From positions 1-18,671 of the forward strand of contig JAJDZO010000111.1 of NCBI GenBank assembly GCA_022824605.1: a stretch of 18,671 nt of DNA, in the 5' to 3' direction. The notes below the pieces were generated by a model, which was not told the DNA's origin, searched no databases, and was given only the letters and a program-made list of their open reading frames with translations. Below, one piece after another: positions 9,362 to 16,845 of the stretch (within the stretch, counting starts at the first letter, position 1; each line of letters starts with the position of its first letter). The stretch is from Acidimicrobiia bacterium (GTDB lineage: Bacteria; Actinomycetota; Acidimicrobiia; Acidimicrobiales; Aldehydirespiratoraceae). A program made the translations under genes and the position numbers.

Positions 9362-9369
9362 CTGACCCT
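9357..9369. promoter_or_regulatory. 13-bp palindrome AGGGTC-T-GACCCT over the promoter, candidate operator
   Basis: Two perfect 6-base half-sites around one central base overlap the predicted -10 element and transcription start. It does not resemble the BioQ (TGAAC-type) or BioR (TTATMKATAA-type) biotin operators as I know them. Confidence 0.4.
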
Positions 9370-9379
9370 CATCCGACAC

Positions 9380-9385
9380 AGGAGG
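9380..9385 (+). promoter_or_regulatory. Consensus ribosome binding site AGGAGG
   Basis: AGGAGG lies 6 bases before the ATG at 9392. It is the best Shine-Dalgarno match in the window and fixes that start. Confidence 0.75.
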
Positions 9386-9391
9386 CTGCCG

Positions 9392-10063
9392 ATGCTGGGA
9401 CTGTCCGCCGACGAGCTGCTCACCACCACCCGGGCTGTGCGCAAGCGCCTGGACTTCGACCAACCCGTGGAGCCCGAGCTGATTCGCGAGTGCCTGGAGA
9501 TCGCGCTTCAGGCCCCTAGTGGAGGCAACCGCCAGGACTGGGTGTGGATGGTGGTGACCGACCCGGCCAAGAAGGCGGCGCTGGCCGGGCTCTATCGACA
9601 GGCCTGGGCCGCCTACAGGAAGTCGGCGTTCTTCCCCACCAACGAACCGCCTCGTACCGACCCGGCCGTGCAGGCCTCCTTCCAGAGGATCGCGGACTCC
9701 GCCCAGTACCTCTCCGACAACCTCGAGCGGGCGCCGGTGTTCCTAATCCCGTGCCTGGCGGTCAGCCGGGTCGACAGACCGTCGTGGGGTAGCGCAGCCT
9801 CACAGCTCGGTTCGGTGATCCAGGCAGCGTGGAGCTTCATGCTGGCCGCCCGGGAGCGGGGGCTGGGCACTTGCTACACCACCCTGCACCTGGCCCATGA
9901 GCAGCAGGCCGCCGAGATCCTCGACATCCCCTACGACGAGTGCACGCAGGTGGCGCTCATACCGGTGGCCCACACCATCGGCACCGACTTCCGTGCCGGC
10001 GCCAGAATGCCGCTCACCGATGTGCTCCACTGGGACGGCTGGCAGGGCTCACCACCGTTCTGA
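9392..10063 (+). CDS. Nitroreductase-family FMN oxidoreductase
   Basis: This 223-residue cytoplasmic flavoprotein is predicted to bind FMN and use NAD(P)H. Features of the family are an N-terminal TTTRAVRKRLDF segment with the FMN-phosphate arginines, APSGGNRQDWVWMVV near residues 41-55, and the C-terminal GLGTCYTT turn. Family members reduce nitro groups, quinones, enones or other small molecules, or act in cofactor synthesis such as BluB. The substrate cannot be inferred from sequence. The gene is preceded by a TAGGGT -10 element, a palindrome and an AGGAGG site. Only 27 bases separate its stop from bioA, so it is probably the first gene of the bioA-bioF-bioD transcript. Whether it has a biotin-related job or simply shares the promoter is open. 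Confidence 0.88.
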   Translation: MLGLSADELLTTTRAVRKRLDFDQPVEPELIRECLEIALQAPSGGNRQDWVWMVVTDPAKKAALAGLYRQAWAAYRKSAFFPTNEPPRTDPAVQASFQRIADSAQYLSDNLERAPVFLIPCLAVSRVDRPSWGSAASQLGSVIQAAWSFMLAARERGLGTCYTTLHLAHEQQAAEILDIPYDECTQVALIPVAHTIGTDFRAGARMPLTDVLHWDGWQGSPPF

Positions 10064-10090
10064 ACGGCACGGAATCTGGATCCGACCTCG

Positions 10091-11410
10091 GTGAACATGC
10101 AACACGGGACCGCGGCACAGTGGGCCCGCCGGGACGCGGCGGCGGTGTGGCACGGCTTCACCCAGATGGCGGCATACGAGCAGTCCGCGCCGGTGATCGT
10201 GGAGCGGGGCGAGGGCAACTACCTCTACGACACCGACGGCCGCCGGTACCTCGACGCCATCTCGTCTCTTTGGGTGATGACGCTCGGCCACGCCGACCCC
10301 GACCTCAACCGGGCCGCCACCGAGCAACTCCACCGCATCAGCCACTCCACCCTGCTCGGCAACGGCAACACCGCGGCCATTGCTCTGGCCGAGGTTCTGC
10401 GGGCGGTCGTGCCGGTGGCCGATCCGCACTTCCTGTTCGCCTCCGACGGCGCGGCCGCGGTGGAGCAGGCCATCAAGATCGCCTTCCAGTACTGGCACAA
10501 CCAAGGTGTGACCGACCGCACCGCCTATCTGGCACTCGGGAGTGCCTATCACGGTGACTCGGTCGGTTCGCTGTCGGTGGGCGACGGCGGTTTCGGCACC
10601 GACCTGTTCGACCCGCTGCGATTCGGCGTGCTGCGCACCCCCGGCTACGACGACCCCGACTGGGCAGCCAGAGCGATCTCCGTGCTCGACGAGCACCACC
10701 AAGAGCTGGCTGCGGCGGTGATCGAGCCTCTGGTGCAGGGCGCGGCTGGAATCCTCGTGACCGACCCCGATCAGGTGGCCGCCTTCGCCGGGGCCGTGCA
10801 GGCGCGTGGGGTGCCGCTCATCTGCGACGAGGTCGCCACCGGATTCGGCCGCACCGGAGCGTTGTTCGCCAGCGAGCTGTGCGGGATCCGGCCCGACCTG
10901 ATGTGCCTGGGCAAGGGCATCACCGGCGGATATGTGCCGTTGTCGGCCACGGTGGCCTCCTCCGACGTCTACGAGGAGTTTCTGGGCGAAGACCTGGGTC
11001 CGCGGACCTTCTACCACGGGCACTCCTACAGCGGCAACGCCCTCGCCTGCGCGGTAGCGACCCGCCACCTGGAGCTGCTGTTCGAGCGCGGGCTGATCGA
11101 CCGGGCGGCCGAAGCGGCCGAGCATCTGGGCAAGGCACTGGCTCCGGTGGCGGCCCTGCCCACGGTGAAGGAGGTCCGACGCCGAGGCCTCATGACCGGT
11201 GTGGAACTCGACCCGCCCGAAGGCGCGTCACGATGGGGACGCCGGGTGTGCGCGGCCGCGGTGCGAACAGGGGTGCTGCTGCGGCCATTGGGTGACGTGG
11301 TGGTGGTGATGCCGCCGCTGTCGATCACCGACACCGAGATCGACACCATCGCGGCCACGCTGGTGACAGCCATCCAAGCGGTGGCTGCTGAAGAACACGC
11401 AGAACCCTGA
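10091..11410 (+). CDS. bioA: Adenosylmethionine-8-amino-7-oxononanoate aminotransferase (DAPA synthase)
   Basis: This 439-residue fold-type I PLP enzyme converts 8-amino-7-oxononanoate (KAPA) to 7,8-diaminononanoate (DAPA), classically with S-adenosylmethionine as amino donor. BioA hallmarks include WHGFTQ at residues 20-25, the SDGAAAVEQAIK cofactor-phosphate region (118-129), YHGDS at 153-157 and D246 in CDEVATGFG. The PLP lysine is K275 in CLGKGITGGY, and YHGHSYSGN at 308-316 is the BioA-type segment. The start is GTG 10091 or ATG 10097, only two codons apart; no good Shine-Dalgarno separates them. The gene follows the nitroreductase by 27 bases, and its stop overlaps the bioF start as TGATG, indicating one coupled operon. 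Bacillus-type BioK uses lysine instead of SAM; the amino donor was not resolved. Confidence 0.95.
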   Translation: MNMQHGTAAQWARRDAAAVWHGFTQMAAYEQSAPVIVERGEGNYLYDTDGRRYLDAISSLWVMTLGHADPDLNRAATEQLHRISHSTLLGNGNTAAIALAEVLRAVVPVADPHFLFASDGAAAVEQAIKIAFQYWHNQGVTDRTAYLALGSAYHGDSVGSLSVGDGGFGTDLFDPLRFGVLRTPGYDDPDWAARAISVLDEHHQELAAAVIEPLVQGAAGILVTDPDQVAAFAGAVQARGVPLICDEVATGFGRTGALFASELCGIRPDLMCLGKGITGGYVPLSATVASSDVYEEFLGEDLGPRTFYHGHSYSGNALACAVATRHLELLFERGLIDRAAEAAEHLGKALAPVAALPTVKEVRRRGLMTGVELDPPEGASRWGRRVCAAAVRTGVLLRPLGDVVVVMPPLSITDTEIDTIAATLVTAIQAVAAEEHAEP

Positions 11411-12555
11411 TGGTCGCTGAGGGGTCGGCTCGGCCTGCGAGCGGCTGGGACGACATTGCCACCGCCGCAGTGGACGCGGTGGTAGCCGCCAACCGGCTTC
11501 GACAACCCCGCGACCTCGCCGCCGGCAGCGTCCGAACCGCGTTGTCGCAGACGGGCCAGCCAGTGGTCTCGTTCGCGTCCAACGACTATCTCGGGCTCAC
11601 CCAGCATCCCGCGGTGCGCGCCGCGGCCCGCGCCGCCATCGACGACTACGGCACCGGCGCGGGATCGGCGCGGCTCATCGTGGGATCGCGCCCCGTTCAC
11701 AGCCGCTTGGAGGAGCGAATCGCAAGCTGGCGCGGCACCGAGGCCGCCGTGTTGTTCACCACCGGCTACGCGGCCAATCTCGGAGTCATCACCACCATGG
11801 GCCGCTGGGCGTCGGTGATCTGCTCCGACGAACTGAACCATGCCTCCATCATCGACGGTTGCCGTCTGGCCCGAGCGCCGACGCAGGTGTTCGGTCACTG
11901 CGATCCGGCCGCGGTGGACGACGTGCTGGCCCGTGCCGGCGGTGCGGGCATGGTGGTGAGCGACTCGGTGTTCTCCATGGACGGCGACCTCGCCCCGATC
12001 GGCGATCTGTCCGAGGTGTGCGCGGCCCGCGGCGCGCTGCTCGTGCTCGACGACGCCCACCTGGTGCTCGACCATCCCGAGTCGCTGCATCCGCACTGCC
12101 GGGTGCTGCGGGTGGGCACCCTGTCCAAAGCGGTCGGCGCGCTGGGCGGCTTCGTGACGGGACCCCGAGCCTTCATGGACCTGCTCGTCAATGCGGCCCG
12201 CTCCTACATCTTCACCACTGCTACCGCGCCCGCGTCCGCGGCAGCAGCCGCGGCCGCCATCGATGTGATCGACTCCGCCGAAGGTGCAGCGCTCAAGAAG
12301 CGCCTGCGCGCTCACATCGACCGCATCCGGCCCGGCCACCCCAGCCCGATAATCCCGATAGTCGTAGGCGACGAGGACAGAGCCCTGGCCGCCTCCGGCG
12401 CGCTGCAACAACAGGGCATCCTGGTACCGGCCATCCGGCCCCCGACCGTTCCGGTTGGAACGTCGCGCCTGCGGGTCACGGTCTCCGCCGCCCACTCGGA
12501 TGCAGACATTGATCGGCTTCTCGGCGCGCTGCGCCACTCGGGCATCGATGTCTAG
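11410..12555 (+). CDS. bioF: 8-amino-7-oxononanoate synthase (KAPA synthase)
   Basis: This 381-residue alpha-oxoamine synthase condenses pimeloyl-ACP or pimeloyl-CoA with alanine to KAPA, the first step of the biotin ring branch. Motifs seen are SFASNDYLGL (54-63), GTGAGSARLIVGSRPVH (81-97), TGYAANLGVI (118-127), DELNHASIIDGCRL (140-153), DDAH (214-217) and the PLP lysine K240 in GTLSKAVGALGG. After DDAH the usual Gly-rich run (HGxGVLG type) is replaced by LVLDHPES, an unusual variation near the cofactor. The ATG overlaps the bioA stop by one base (TGATG), and the 3' end overlaps bioD by 8 bases. Other alpha-oxoamine synthases are similar, but the bioA and bioD neighbours make KAPA synthase the best call. 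Confidence 0.93.
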   Translation: MVAEGSARPASGWDDIATAAVDAVVAANRLRQPRDLAAGSVRTALSQTGQPVVSFASNDYLGLTQHPAVRAAARAAIDDYGTGAGSARLIVGSRPVHSRLEERIASWRGTEAAVLFTTGYAANLGVITTMGRWASVICSDELNHASIIDGCRLARAPTQVFGHCDPAAVDDVLARAGGAGMVVSDSVFSMDGDLAPIGDLSEVCAARGALLVLDDAHLVLDHPESLHPHCRVLRVGTLSKAVGALGGFVTGPRAFMDLLVNAARSYIFTTATAPASAAAAAAAIDVIDSAEGAALKKRLRAHIDRIRPGHPSPIIPIVVGDEDRALAASGALQQQGILVPAIRPPTVPVGTSRLRVTVSAAHSDADIDRLLGALRHSGIDV

Positions 12556-13231
12556 CCCGGCGGGTTCGGTCTCGTCACGGCCGTTCGTGGTCTTCGTCAC
12601 CGGCACAGGCACCGAGATAGGCAAGACCTGGGCGACAGCCGCGCTGGCCCGGATCCTGATCGAGCGGGGATGGTCGGTAGCGGCCTGCAAGCCGGTGCAG
12701 TCCTACGACCCCGACGAGACCGGCCCGGTCGACGCAGCCGTGCTGGCCGCAGCCACCGGCCAGGATCCCGACCAGATCTGCCCGCCGGAGCGCTGCTACC
12801 CGGTGCCGCTGGCCCCACCCATGGCGGCCCGCCAACTCGACAGAACCTGCCCCACCATCGACGAACTGGCTGAGAACTGTCGCTTCACCGCACCGCTCGA
12901 TCTGGCCTTCATAGAGGGCGTGGGCGGGCTCTACTCGCCGATCGCGGCCGACGGCCACAACCTGGACCTGATCGAGCGGATCGGGCCCGATCTGGTCATC
13001 GTGGTGGCGTCAGCCATCCTCGGCGGGATCCACGACACGATGGCCTGCACCCTGCCGCTGTCGGCCTACCGTCGGGCCGTCTTGTTGAACCGGTTCGATC
13101 CCGGCACCGAGATCGGTGCCCTCAACGCCGCATGGCTGCGAGACACCGGGCTGGCAGTGGCCACCGACATGGCTGAACTGGCCGACATCGTCGACACCAG
13201 CAGCCGAGACCGATCAAGCAACCAGCCATGA
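12548..13231 (+). CDS. bioD: Dethiobiotin synthetase
   Basis: This 227-residue ATP-dependent carboxylase closes the ureido ring, turning DAPA and CO2 into dethiobiotin. The P-loop GTGTEIGKT is at residues 19-27. The substrate-binding lysine K48 is in CKPVQ, and EGVGGLYSPI (123-132) corresponds to the conserved EGxGG loop. The length is normal for BioD. The ATG at 12548 is selected because it overlaps the bioF stop by 8 bases and leaves a 10-residue tail before the first strand. The longer in-frame start at 12455 lies well inside bioF and encodes an Arg/Ser-rich extension. It is the last biotin gene here; biotin synthase (bioB) must lie elsewhere or be absent. Confidence 0.95.
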   Translation: MSSPAGSVSSRPFVVFVTGTGTEIGKTWATAALARILIERGWSVAACKPVQSYDPDETGPVDAAVLAAATGQDPDQICPPERCYPVPLAPPMAARQLDRTCPTIDELAENCRFTAPLDLAFIEGVGGLYSPIAADGHNLDLIERIGPDLVIVVASAILGGIHDTMACTLPLSAYRRAVLLNRFDPGTEIGALNAAWLRDTGLAVATDMAELADIVDTSSRDRSSNQP

Positions 13232-13233
13232 TC

Positions 13234-13239
13234 TAGTCT
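13234..13239 (+). promoter_or_regulatory. Predicted -10 hexamer TAGTCT of the SulP gene
   Basis: TAGTCT begins three bases after the bioD stop and ends 10 bases before the ATG at 13250, so the transcript would be leaderless or nearly so. The SulP gene could also be read through from the bio operon. Confidence 0.45.
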
Positions 13240-13249
13240 GGCAACCGAG

Positions 13250-14896
13250 ATGAGCTTGCAGATGACCGACAAGCTCCAAACGTTGCGGGGAGACGTCTTC
13301 GGAGGGCTCACCGCGGCCGTGGTGGCCCTGCCGCTGTCACTGGCCTTCGGAGTGGCCTCAGGGCTCGGCGCCATCGCCGGCCTCTACGGAGCGATCGCGG
13401 TGGGCATGCTGGCCGCACTGCTCGGCGGCAGCAGAACCCAGATCTCGGGGCCTACCGCCCCGCTGTCGGTGGCGATGTCGGTCGTGTTCGTCGACTACGC
13501 CGGCGAGGATCTCTCCAAGGCGTTGGCCATCGTGGCTCTGGCCGGGCTGATCCAGGTGCTCATGGGCGCTCTGCGCCTGGGGTCATACGTGGCCTACACC
13601 CCCTACTCGGTGGTGTCGGGCTTCACCTCGGCGGTGGGCGTGATCATCATCGTGGTGCAGGTACTGCCCCTGCTCGGCACCGAGGTCGCCCTGGGCGGTG
13701 CGCTCAAGTCGCTGCAGTCCTTGCCCGACGCGGTCGCCGACATCGACCCCGGCGCGCTCGTGCTCGGGCTGGCCACGCTGGCGGTCTGCATCTACTGGCC
13801 GAACCGGTTCAAGAAGCTCCTGCCCTCGTCGGTGGCCGCGCTGATCGTCGGGACCCTGCTCGGGGTGTTGTGGCTCAAAGACGCCCCTGTCATCGGCGAG
13901 GTGCCCACCGGCCTGCCCGACGTGAACCTGCCCGGGATCGCCCTCGGTGACCTCGCATCAGCCATGCCGGCCGCGATCACGCTCGCCCTGCTCGGCTCGA
14001 TCAACAGCCTGCTCACCGCCATGGTGGCCGACTCGTTGACCCGCCAGACCCACGACCCCAACCGGGAGTTGATGGGGGTGGGCGCAGCCAATGTCGTGGT
14101 GTCGCTCATCGGTGGGGTGCCCGGGGCGGGCGCCACGTCGTGCACCGTGGCCAACTGCCGAGCGGGTGGCCGGTCGCGAATCTCCGGGGTGCTGTGCGCC
14201 GCCATCCTGCTGGCCCTGGTGCTGGGACTGGGCAGCTACGTCGACTCCATCCCCCATGCGGTTCTGGCCGCCATCCTGATCAAGATCGGCTTCGACATCA
14301 TCGACTGGCGCTATCTGCTGCGCATTCACAAGATCCAATGGGACAACCTGGTGGTGTTGATGCTCACTCTGGGGCTTGCGGTGGTGTCGGACCTCGTGGT
14401 GGCGGTGGCGGTGGGCCTGATCGCGGCGGCGATGACCAGCGCCCGCCAGGTCGAGCGCCTGGAGCTCCAGACGGTGGTCTCGACCCCGCTGCTCGACATG
14501 ACGTTCCTCGCCGATCCGGAGGCTGACGACGAGTTCGATCTCGACATCGACGACCCGTTCTCGGCCCGGGCCGGGCTGCTGTCGCTGCGGGGCAGTTTCA
14601 CGGTGGCGTCCTCCATCAAGCTGTTCGGCACGATGACCACCGACATCGCCGGCCATGAGGTGGTAATCTTCGACTTCTCCCAGACCGTCCACATCGACGA
14701 CAGCGCCGCCATGGTGATCGGGCAACTGATCGACGCGGCCATCGACGACAACGTCGGGGTGATCGTCATGAGCCTGTCGGGGGAGACGGCCGAGATCCTG
14801 CGAGTCCTCGACTCGCTGCGCAACGTCGACGACGGTCACATAGTCGACAACCTCGACGAGGCCCGAGTCGTCGCCCGCCGCATGCTCGGCCTGTAG
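13250..14896 (+). CDS. SulP-family anion transporter with C-terminal STAS domain
   Basis: This 548-residue inner-membrane protein is predicted to take up sulfate, bicarbonate or a dicarboxylate. The membrane domain (about residues 12-405) contains the SulP helix-3 motif QISGPTAPLSV and a GGVPGAGAT loop followed by VANCRAGGRSRISG, typical of one bacterial SulP clade. An acidic linker (ADPEADDEFDLDIDDP) leads to a STAS domain at about 442-548, with the DFSQTVHIDDSAA core resembling anti-sigma antagonists. The ATG at 13250 is chosen; ATG 13262 is a close alternative. It lies 18 bases after bioD and ends 11 bases from the converging desaturase gene. A bicarbonate role would fit the biotin neighbourhood, but sulfate is equally possible from sequence. 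Confidence 0.9.
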   Translation: MSLQMTDKLQTLRGDVFGGLTAAVVALPLSLAFGVASGLGAIAGLYGAIAVGMLAALLGGSRTQISGPTAPLSVAMSVVFVDYAGEDLSKALAIVALAGLIQVLMGALRLGSYVAYTPYSVVSGFTSAVGVIIIVVQVLPLLGTEVALGGALKSLQSLPDAVADIDPGALVLGLATLAVCIYWPNRFKKLLPSSVAALIVGTLLGVLWLKDAPVIGEVPTGLPDVNLPGIALGDLASAMPAAITLALLGSINSLLTAMVADSLTRQTHDPNRELMGVGAANVVVSLIGGVPGAGATSCTVANCRAGGRSRISGVLCAAILLALVLGLGSYVDSIPHAVLAAILIKIGFDIIDWRYLLRIHKIQWDNLVVLMLTLGLAVVSDLVVAVAVGLIAAAMTSARQVERLELQTVVSTPLLDMTFLADPEADDEFDLDIDDPFSARAGLLSLRGSFTVASSIKLFGTMTTDIAGHEVVIFDFSQTVHIDDSAAMVIGQLIDAAIDDNVGVIVMSLSGETAEILRVLDSLRNVDDGHIVDNLDEARVVARRMLGL

Positions 14897-14907
14897 AGGA
14901 CAACCGA

Positions 14908-15822
14908 TCAGGCGGCGGTCCCGAGCCTCTCGGTGGGGTGTACGGGATGGTCGAACGGCCGCACGCCGAAGCGGCGGACCAACTCGAAGTAGCCGCGGTA
15001 GAGGCCCGCCCCGGCGGCGGCCTCGTCGTAGCCGCCGGTGGTGTCGGCGTGCGCCGCCAGCCGGTACCAGGGAACGCTCGGATCGGCGTGATGCACATGG
15101 TGGAGGTTGTTGTAGAGGTACAGCAGGCTGAAGAACCGTCCCGACCGCACCATCGCGGATCGGGTGGCGCCATCCACCCAGCGGTGCTCGCAGTACGACC
15201 TCAACAGGGTCAGCGAGGTTCCCAGATAGGTGGCGCCCAGCAGGTACTGCCACCAGGGCACACCGACAACGACCACCACGAGGACGGCCAGCGCGGCCGC
15301 GGCCACCACATGCACCGACCACCACCGGGCCAACTCCCGGTCGCCCCGGCGGATCTCGCGGGCCTGATGGGCCAGCACCCCCGCTATGTACCAAGGCGGC
15401 CCCAGCACCAGGCGCCCTAGCAGGGTGTGATGGGCCAGCACGAACGCTCTGGGGAACCGGCCCATGGACTCCCATCGCTCGGCGGTCACGTAGAAGCTCT
15501 CGCTGTCGTCGGTCGGGTCGGTCAGCTCTTCGCAGGCGTGATGGGCGTGGTGGTAGCGCCGGTACACCAGATAGGGCAGGAACAACGGCACCGGCAGCGA
15601 ACCCACGAGCGCATTCAGCCGCTGGCTGCGGAACGGGTGGCCGTGGATGGTCTCATGCTGGAACGAACCGTGCCAGGCCGCCGCCAAACCCAACACGACA
15701 ACGGTCAGCGGCCAGGGCGTCACCGCGTGGAGGGCGAGCGTCGCGAGCCACAGGCCATGTACTGCTGCCGCGACCGCGACGGTGCGCCACTCCACGCTCG
15801 GCTCGATCTCGTCGGCAGCCAT
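14908..15822 (-). CDS. Membrane fatty acid desaturase (di-iron, histidine-box family)
   Basis: This 304-residue membrane enzyme should introduce a double bond or hydroxyl into a lipid acyl chain using a non-haem di-iron centre and O2. The three histidine boxes are present: HETIH (56-60) within a longer HETIHGH, HHAHH (91-95), and NNLHHVHH (238-245). An extra RSYCEHR motif at 208-214 supplies H213, as in a bacterial desaturase subgroup. Hydrophobic segments near residues 15-50, 70-88, 135-150, 170-190 and 193-207 fit membrane insertion. ATG 15822 is preferred to GTG 15837 because GGAGG lies 4 bases before it. The gene diverges from the crotonase gene across about 125 bases and converges with SulP. 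The substrate lipid and double-bond position are unknown; a carotenoid or sterol-type hydroxylase of the same superfamily is possible. Confidence 0.88.
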   Translation of the reverse strand: MAADEIEPSVEWRTVAVAAAVHGLWLATLALHAVTPWPLTVVVLGLAAAWHGSFQHETIHGHPFRSQRLNALVGSLPVPLFLPYLVYRRYHHAHHACEELTDPTDDSESFYVTAERWESMGRFPRAFVLAHHTLLGRLVLGPPWYIAGVLAHQAREIRRGDRELARWWSVHVVAAAALAVLVVVVVGVPWWQYLLGATYLGTSLTLLRSYCEHRWVDGATRSAMVRSGRFFSLLYLYNNLHHVHHADPSVPWYRLAAHADTTGGYDEAAAGAGLYRGYFELVRRFGVRPFDHPVHPTERLGTAA

Positions 15823-15826
15823 CACA

Positions 15827-15831
15827 CCTCC
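15827..15831 (-). promoter_or_regulatory. Ribosome binding site deciding the desaturase start
   Basis: GGAGG on the minus strand lies 4 bases before ATG 15822. It falls inside the alternative GTG 15837 reading, which argues for the shorter protein. Confidence 0.6.
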
Positions 15832-15849
15832 GATCACGCAGCAGCCCTG

Positions 15850-15855
15850 AGATTA
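15850..15855 (-). promoter_or_regulatory. Predicted -10 hexamer TAATCT of the desaturase gene
   Basis: TAATCT on the minus strand would start transcription near 15843, giving a leader of about 20 bases that holds the GGAGG site. Confidence 0.45.
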
Positions 15856-15876
15856 CCACTGGGCAGCAACCGACCG

Positions 15877-15943
15877 CGCCGAGGGTGACGGTCAGCCTCT
15901 GGACGGTGACGGGCACCGCCGAGGGGCGACGGTTAGCCTTGGG
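15877..15943 (+). repeat. Imperfect direct repeat, two copies, around the crotonase promoter
   Basis: CGCCGAGGG followed by GACGGTCAGCCT (15877-15898) recurs as CGCCGAGGG plus GACGGTTAGCCT (15917-15939). The offset is 40-41 bases, with one inserted base and few substitutions. The second copy carries the predicted -10 TAGCCT; the first has CAGCCT instead. A shorter GGTGACGGGCACC segment between them shares part of the unit. Confidence 0.5.
15934..15939 (+). promoter_or_regulatory. Predicted -10 hexamer TAGCCT of the crotonase gene
   Basis: TAGCCT ends 8 bases before GTG 15948, consistent with leaderless transcription, and there is no Shine-Dalgarno. This decides the start against an in-frame GTG at 15885, which lies upstream of the promoter element. 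Confidence 0.5.
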
Positions 15944-15947
15944 TGCC

Positions 15948-16796
15948 GTGACTACCGGTGATCGCACCATGTCGTTCGACCCGGACCGGTTCGAGACGAT
16001 CGGCGTCGAGATCACCGATCATGTGTGCCGCGTAACCCTCGACCGGCCCGAGGTGATGAACGCCTTCAACGATCAGATGAGGGCGGAGATCCGGTCCACT
16101 TGGCGAGCACTGCGCACGATGGACGATGTGCGGGTGGCGGTGGTGACCGGCGCGGGCGACAAGGCCTTCTGCGCGGGCCTCGACCGTTCCGACACGCTGG
16201 TCGCCCTAGAAGGCACCGCCGACAAGCTCTACGGCACTTCCAACAATTACATGTACGACGACCCCGGCGACGACCTCGGCCCCAAGGCGTGCGACCTGTG
16301 GAAGCCGGTGATCGCCGCGGTCAACGGCATCTGCTGCGGAGGCGCCTTCTACCTGGTGGCCGAAGCCGACATCATCATCGCCGCCGACAACGCCACCTTC
16401 TTCGACCCGCACGTCACCTACGGCATGACCGCGGTGTACGAACCGATCAAGATGCTGCAACGCATGCCGCTCGGGGAGGTGCTTCGTTTCGCCCTGCTCG
16501 GCGGCCATGAACGGATGTCCGCGGCGACTGCTCAACGCGTCGGGCTGGTGTCGGAGGTGGTTCCCCCCGACGAATTGGCGGTGGTTGCCGGCCGTCTGGC
16601 TGAAATCATCGCCTCGCAGCCCCCGCAAGCGGTGCAAGGCACCCTGCGGGCCGTCTGGGCCGCCAACGACCTGGGCCGCCTCGACGCCCTGGCGATGGCT
16701 CCATCGATCCTCACCACCGGAACGAGGGTCGCCGCGCTGGCCGAGGGCCAGGAGGACTTCTCAGCAGGCCGCCGGATCGAACCCCGCCTGCGCTAG
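15948..16796 (+). CDS. Crotonase-fold protein (enoyl-CoA hydratase/isomerase family) lacking hydratase glutamates
   Basis: This 282-residue protein of the crotonase superfamily binds acyl-CoA and stabilises an enolate through two backbone NH groups. The oxyanion-hole segments are KAFCAGLDRSD (about residues 72-82) and NGICCGGAFYLVAEADI (about 126-142). Aligned by eye to classical hydratases, the first catalytic glutamate (in GGGCELA) is Y135. The second (in QPEI) is H155 of FDPHVTYGM. Hydration of enoyl-CoA by the standard two-Glu mechanism is therefore unlikely; isomerase, hydrolase, C-C lyase or another chemistry is possible. The start is GTG 15948 from the promoter position, with ATG 15969 as an alternative (seven residues shorter). 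It opens a plus-strand cassette with two VOC proteins and a SnoaL-like protein. Family membership is sure; the reaction is not known. Confidence 0.88.
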   Translation: MTTGDRTMSFDPDRFETIGVEITDHVCRVTLDRPEVMNAFNDQMRAEIRSTWRALRTMDDVRVAVVTGAGDKAFCAGLDRSDTLVALEGTADKLYGTSNNYMYDDPGDDLGPKACDLWKPVIAAVNGICCGGAFYLVAEADIIIAADNATFFDPHVTYGMTAVYEPIKMLQRMPLGEVLRFALLGGHERMSAATAQRVGLVSEVVPPDELAVVAGRLAEIIASQPPQAVQGTLRAVWAANDLGRLDALAMAPSILTTGTRVAALAEGQEDFSAGRRIEPRLR

Positions 16797-16845
16797 ACCG
16801 CAGTCTCGGCGACAGCCCGGATTACAGCCATTTGCGGGGGGCTGC

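Noticed and set aside
9246..9391. Thiolase start at 9323 with a 53-residue N-terminal extension
   Set aside because: The extension is low-complexity Arg/Pro/Gly, contains the stem-loop region and lacks a ribosome binding site. ATG 9164 has one and matches the family N-terminus.
11026..12690. Minus-strand open frame of 554 codons opposite bioA and bioF
   Set aside because: It lies antisense to clear enzymes, shows His/Gly/Arg-rich composition and no recognisable domain.
13958..15475. Minus-strand open frame of 505 codons across the SulP and desaturase genes
   Set aside because: It crosses a convergent gene boundary and reads out of frame with both real genes. The composition is typical of a shadow frame.
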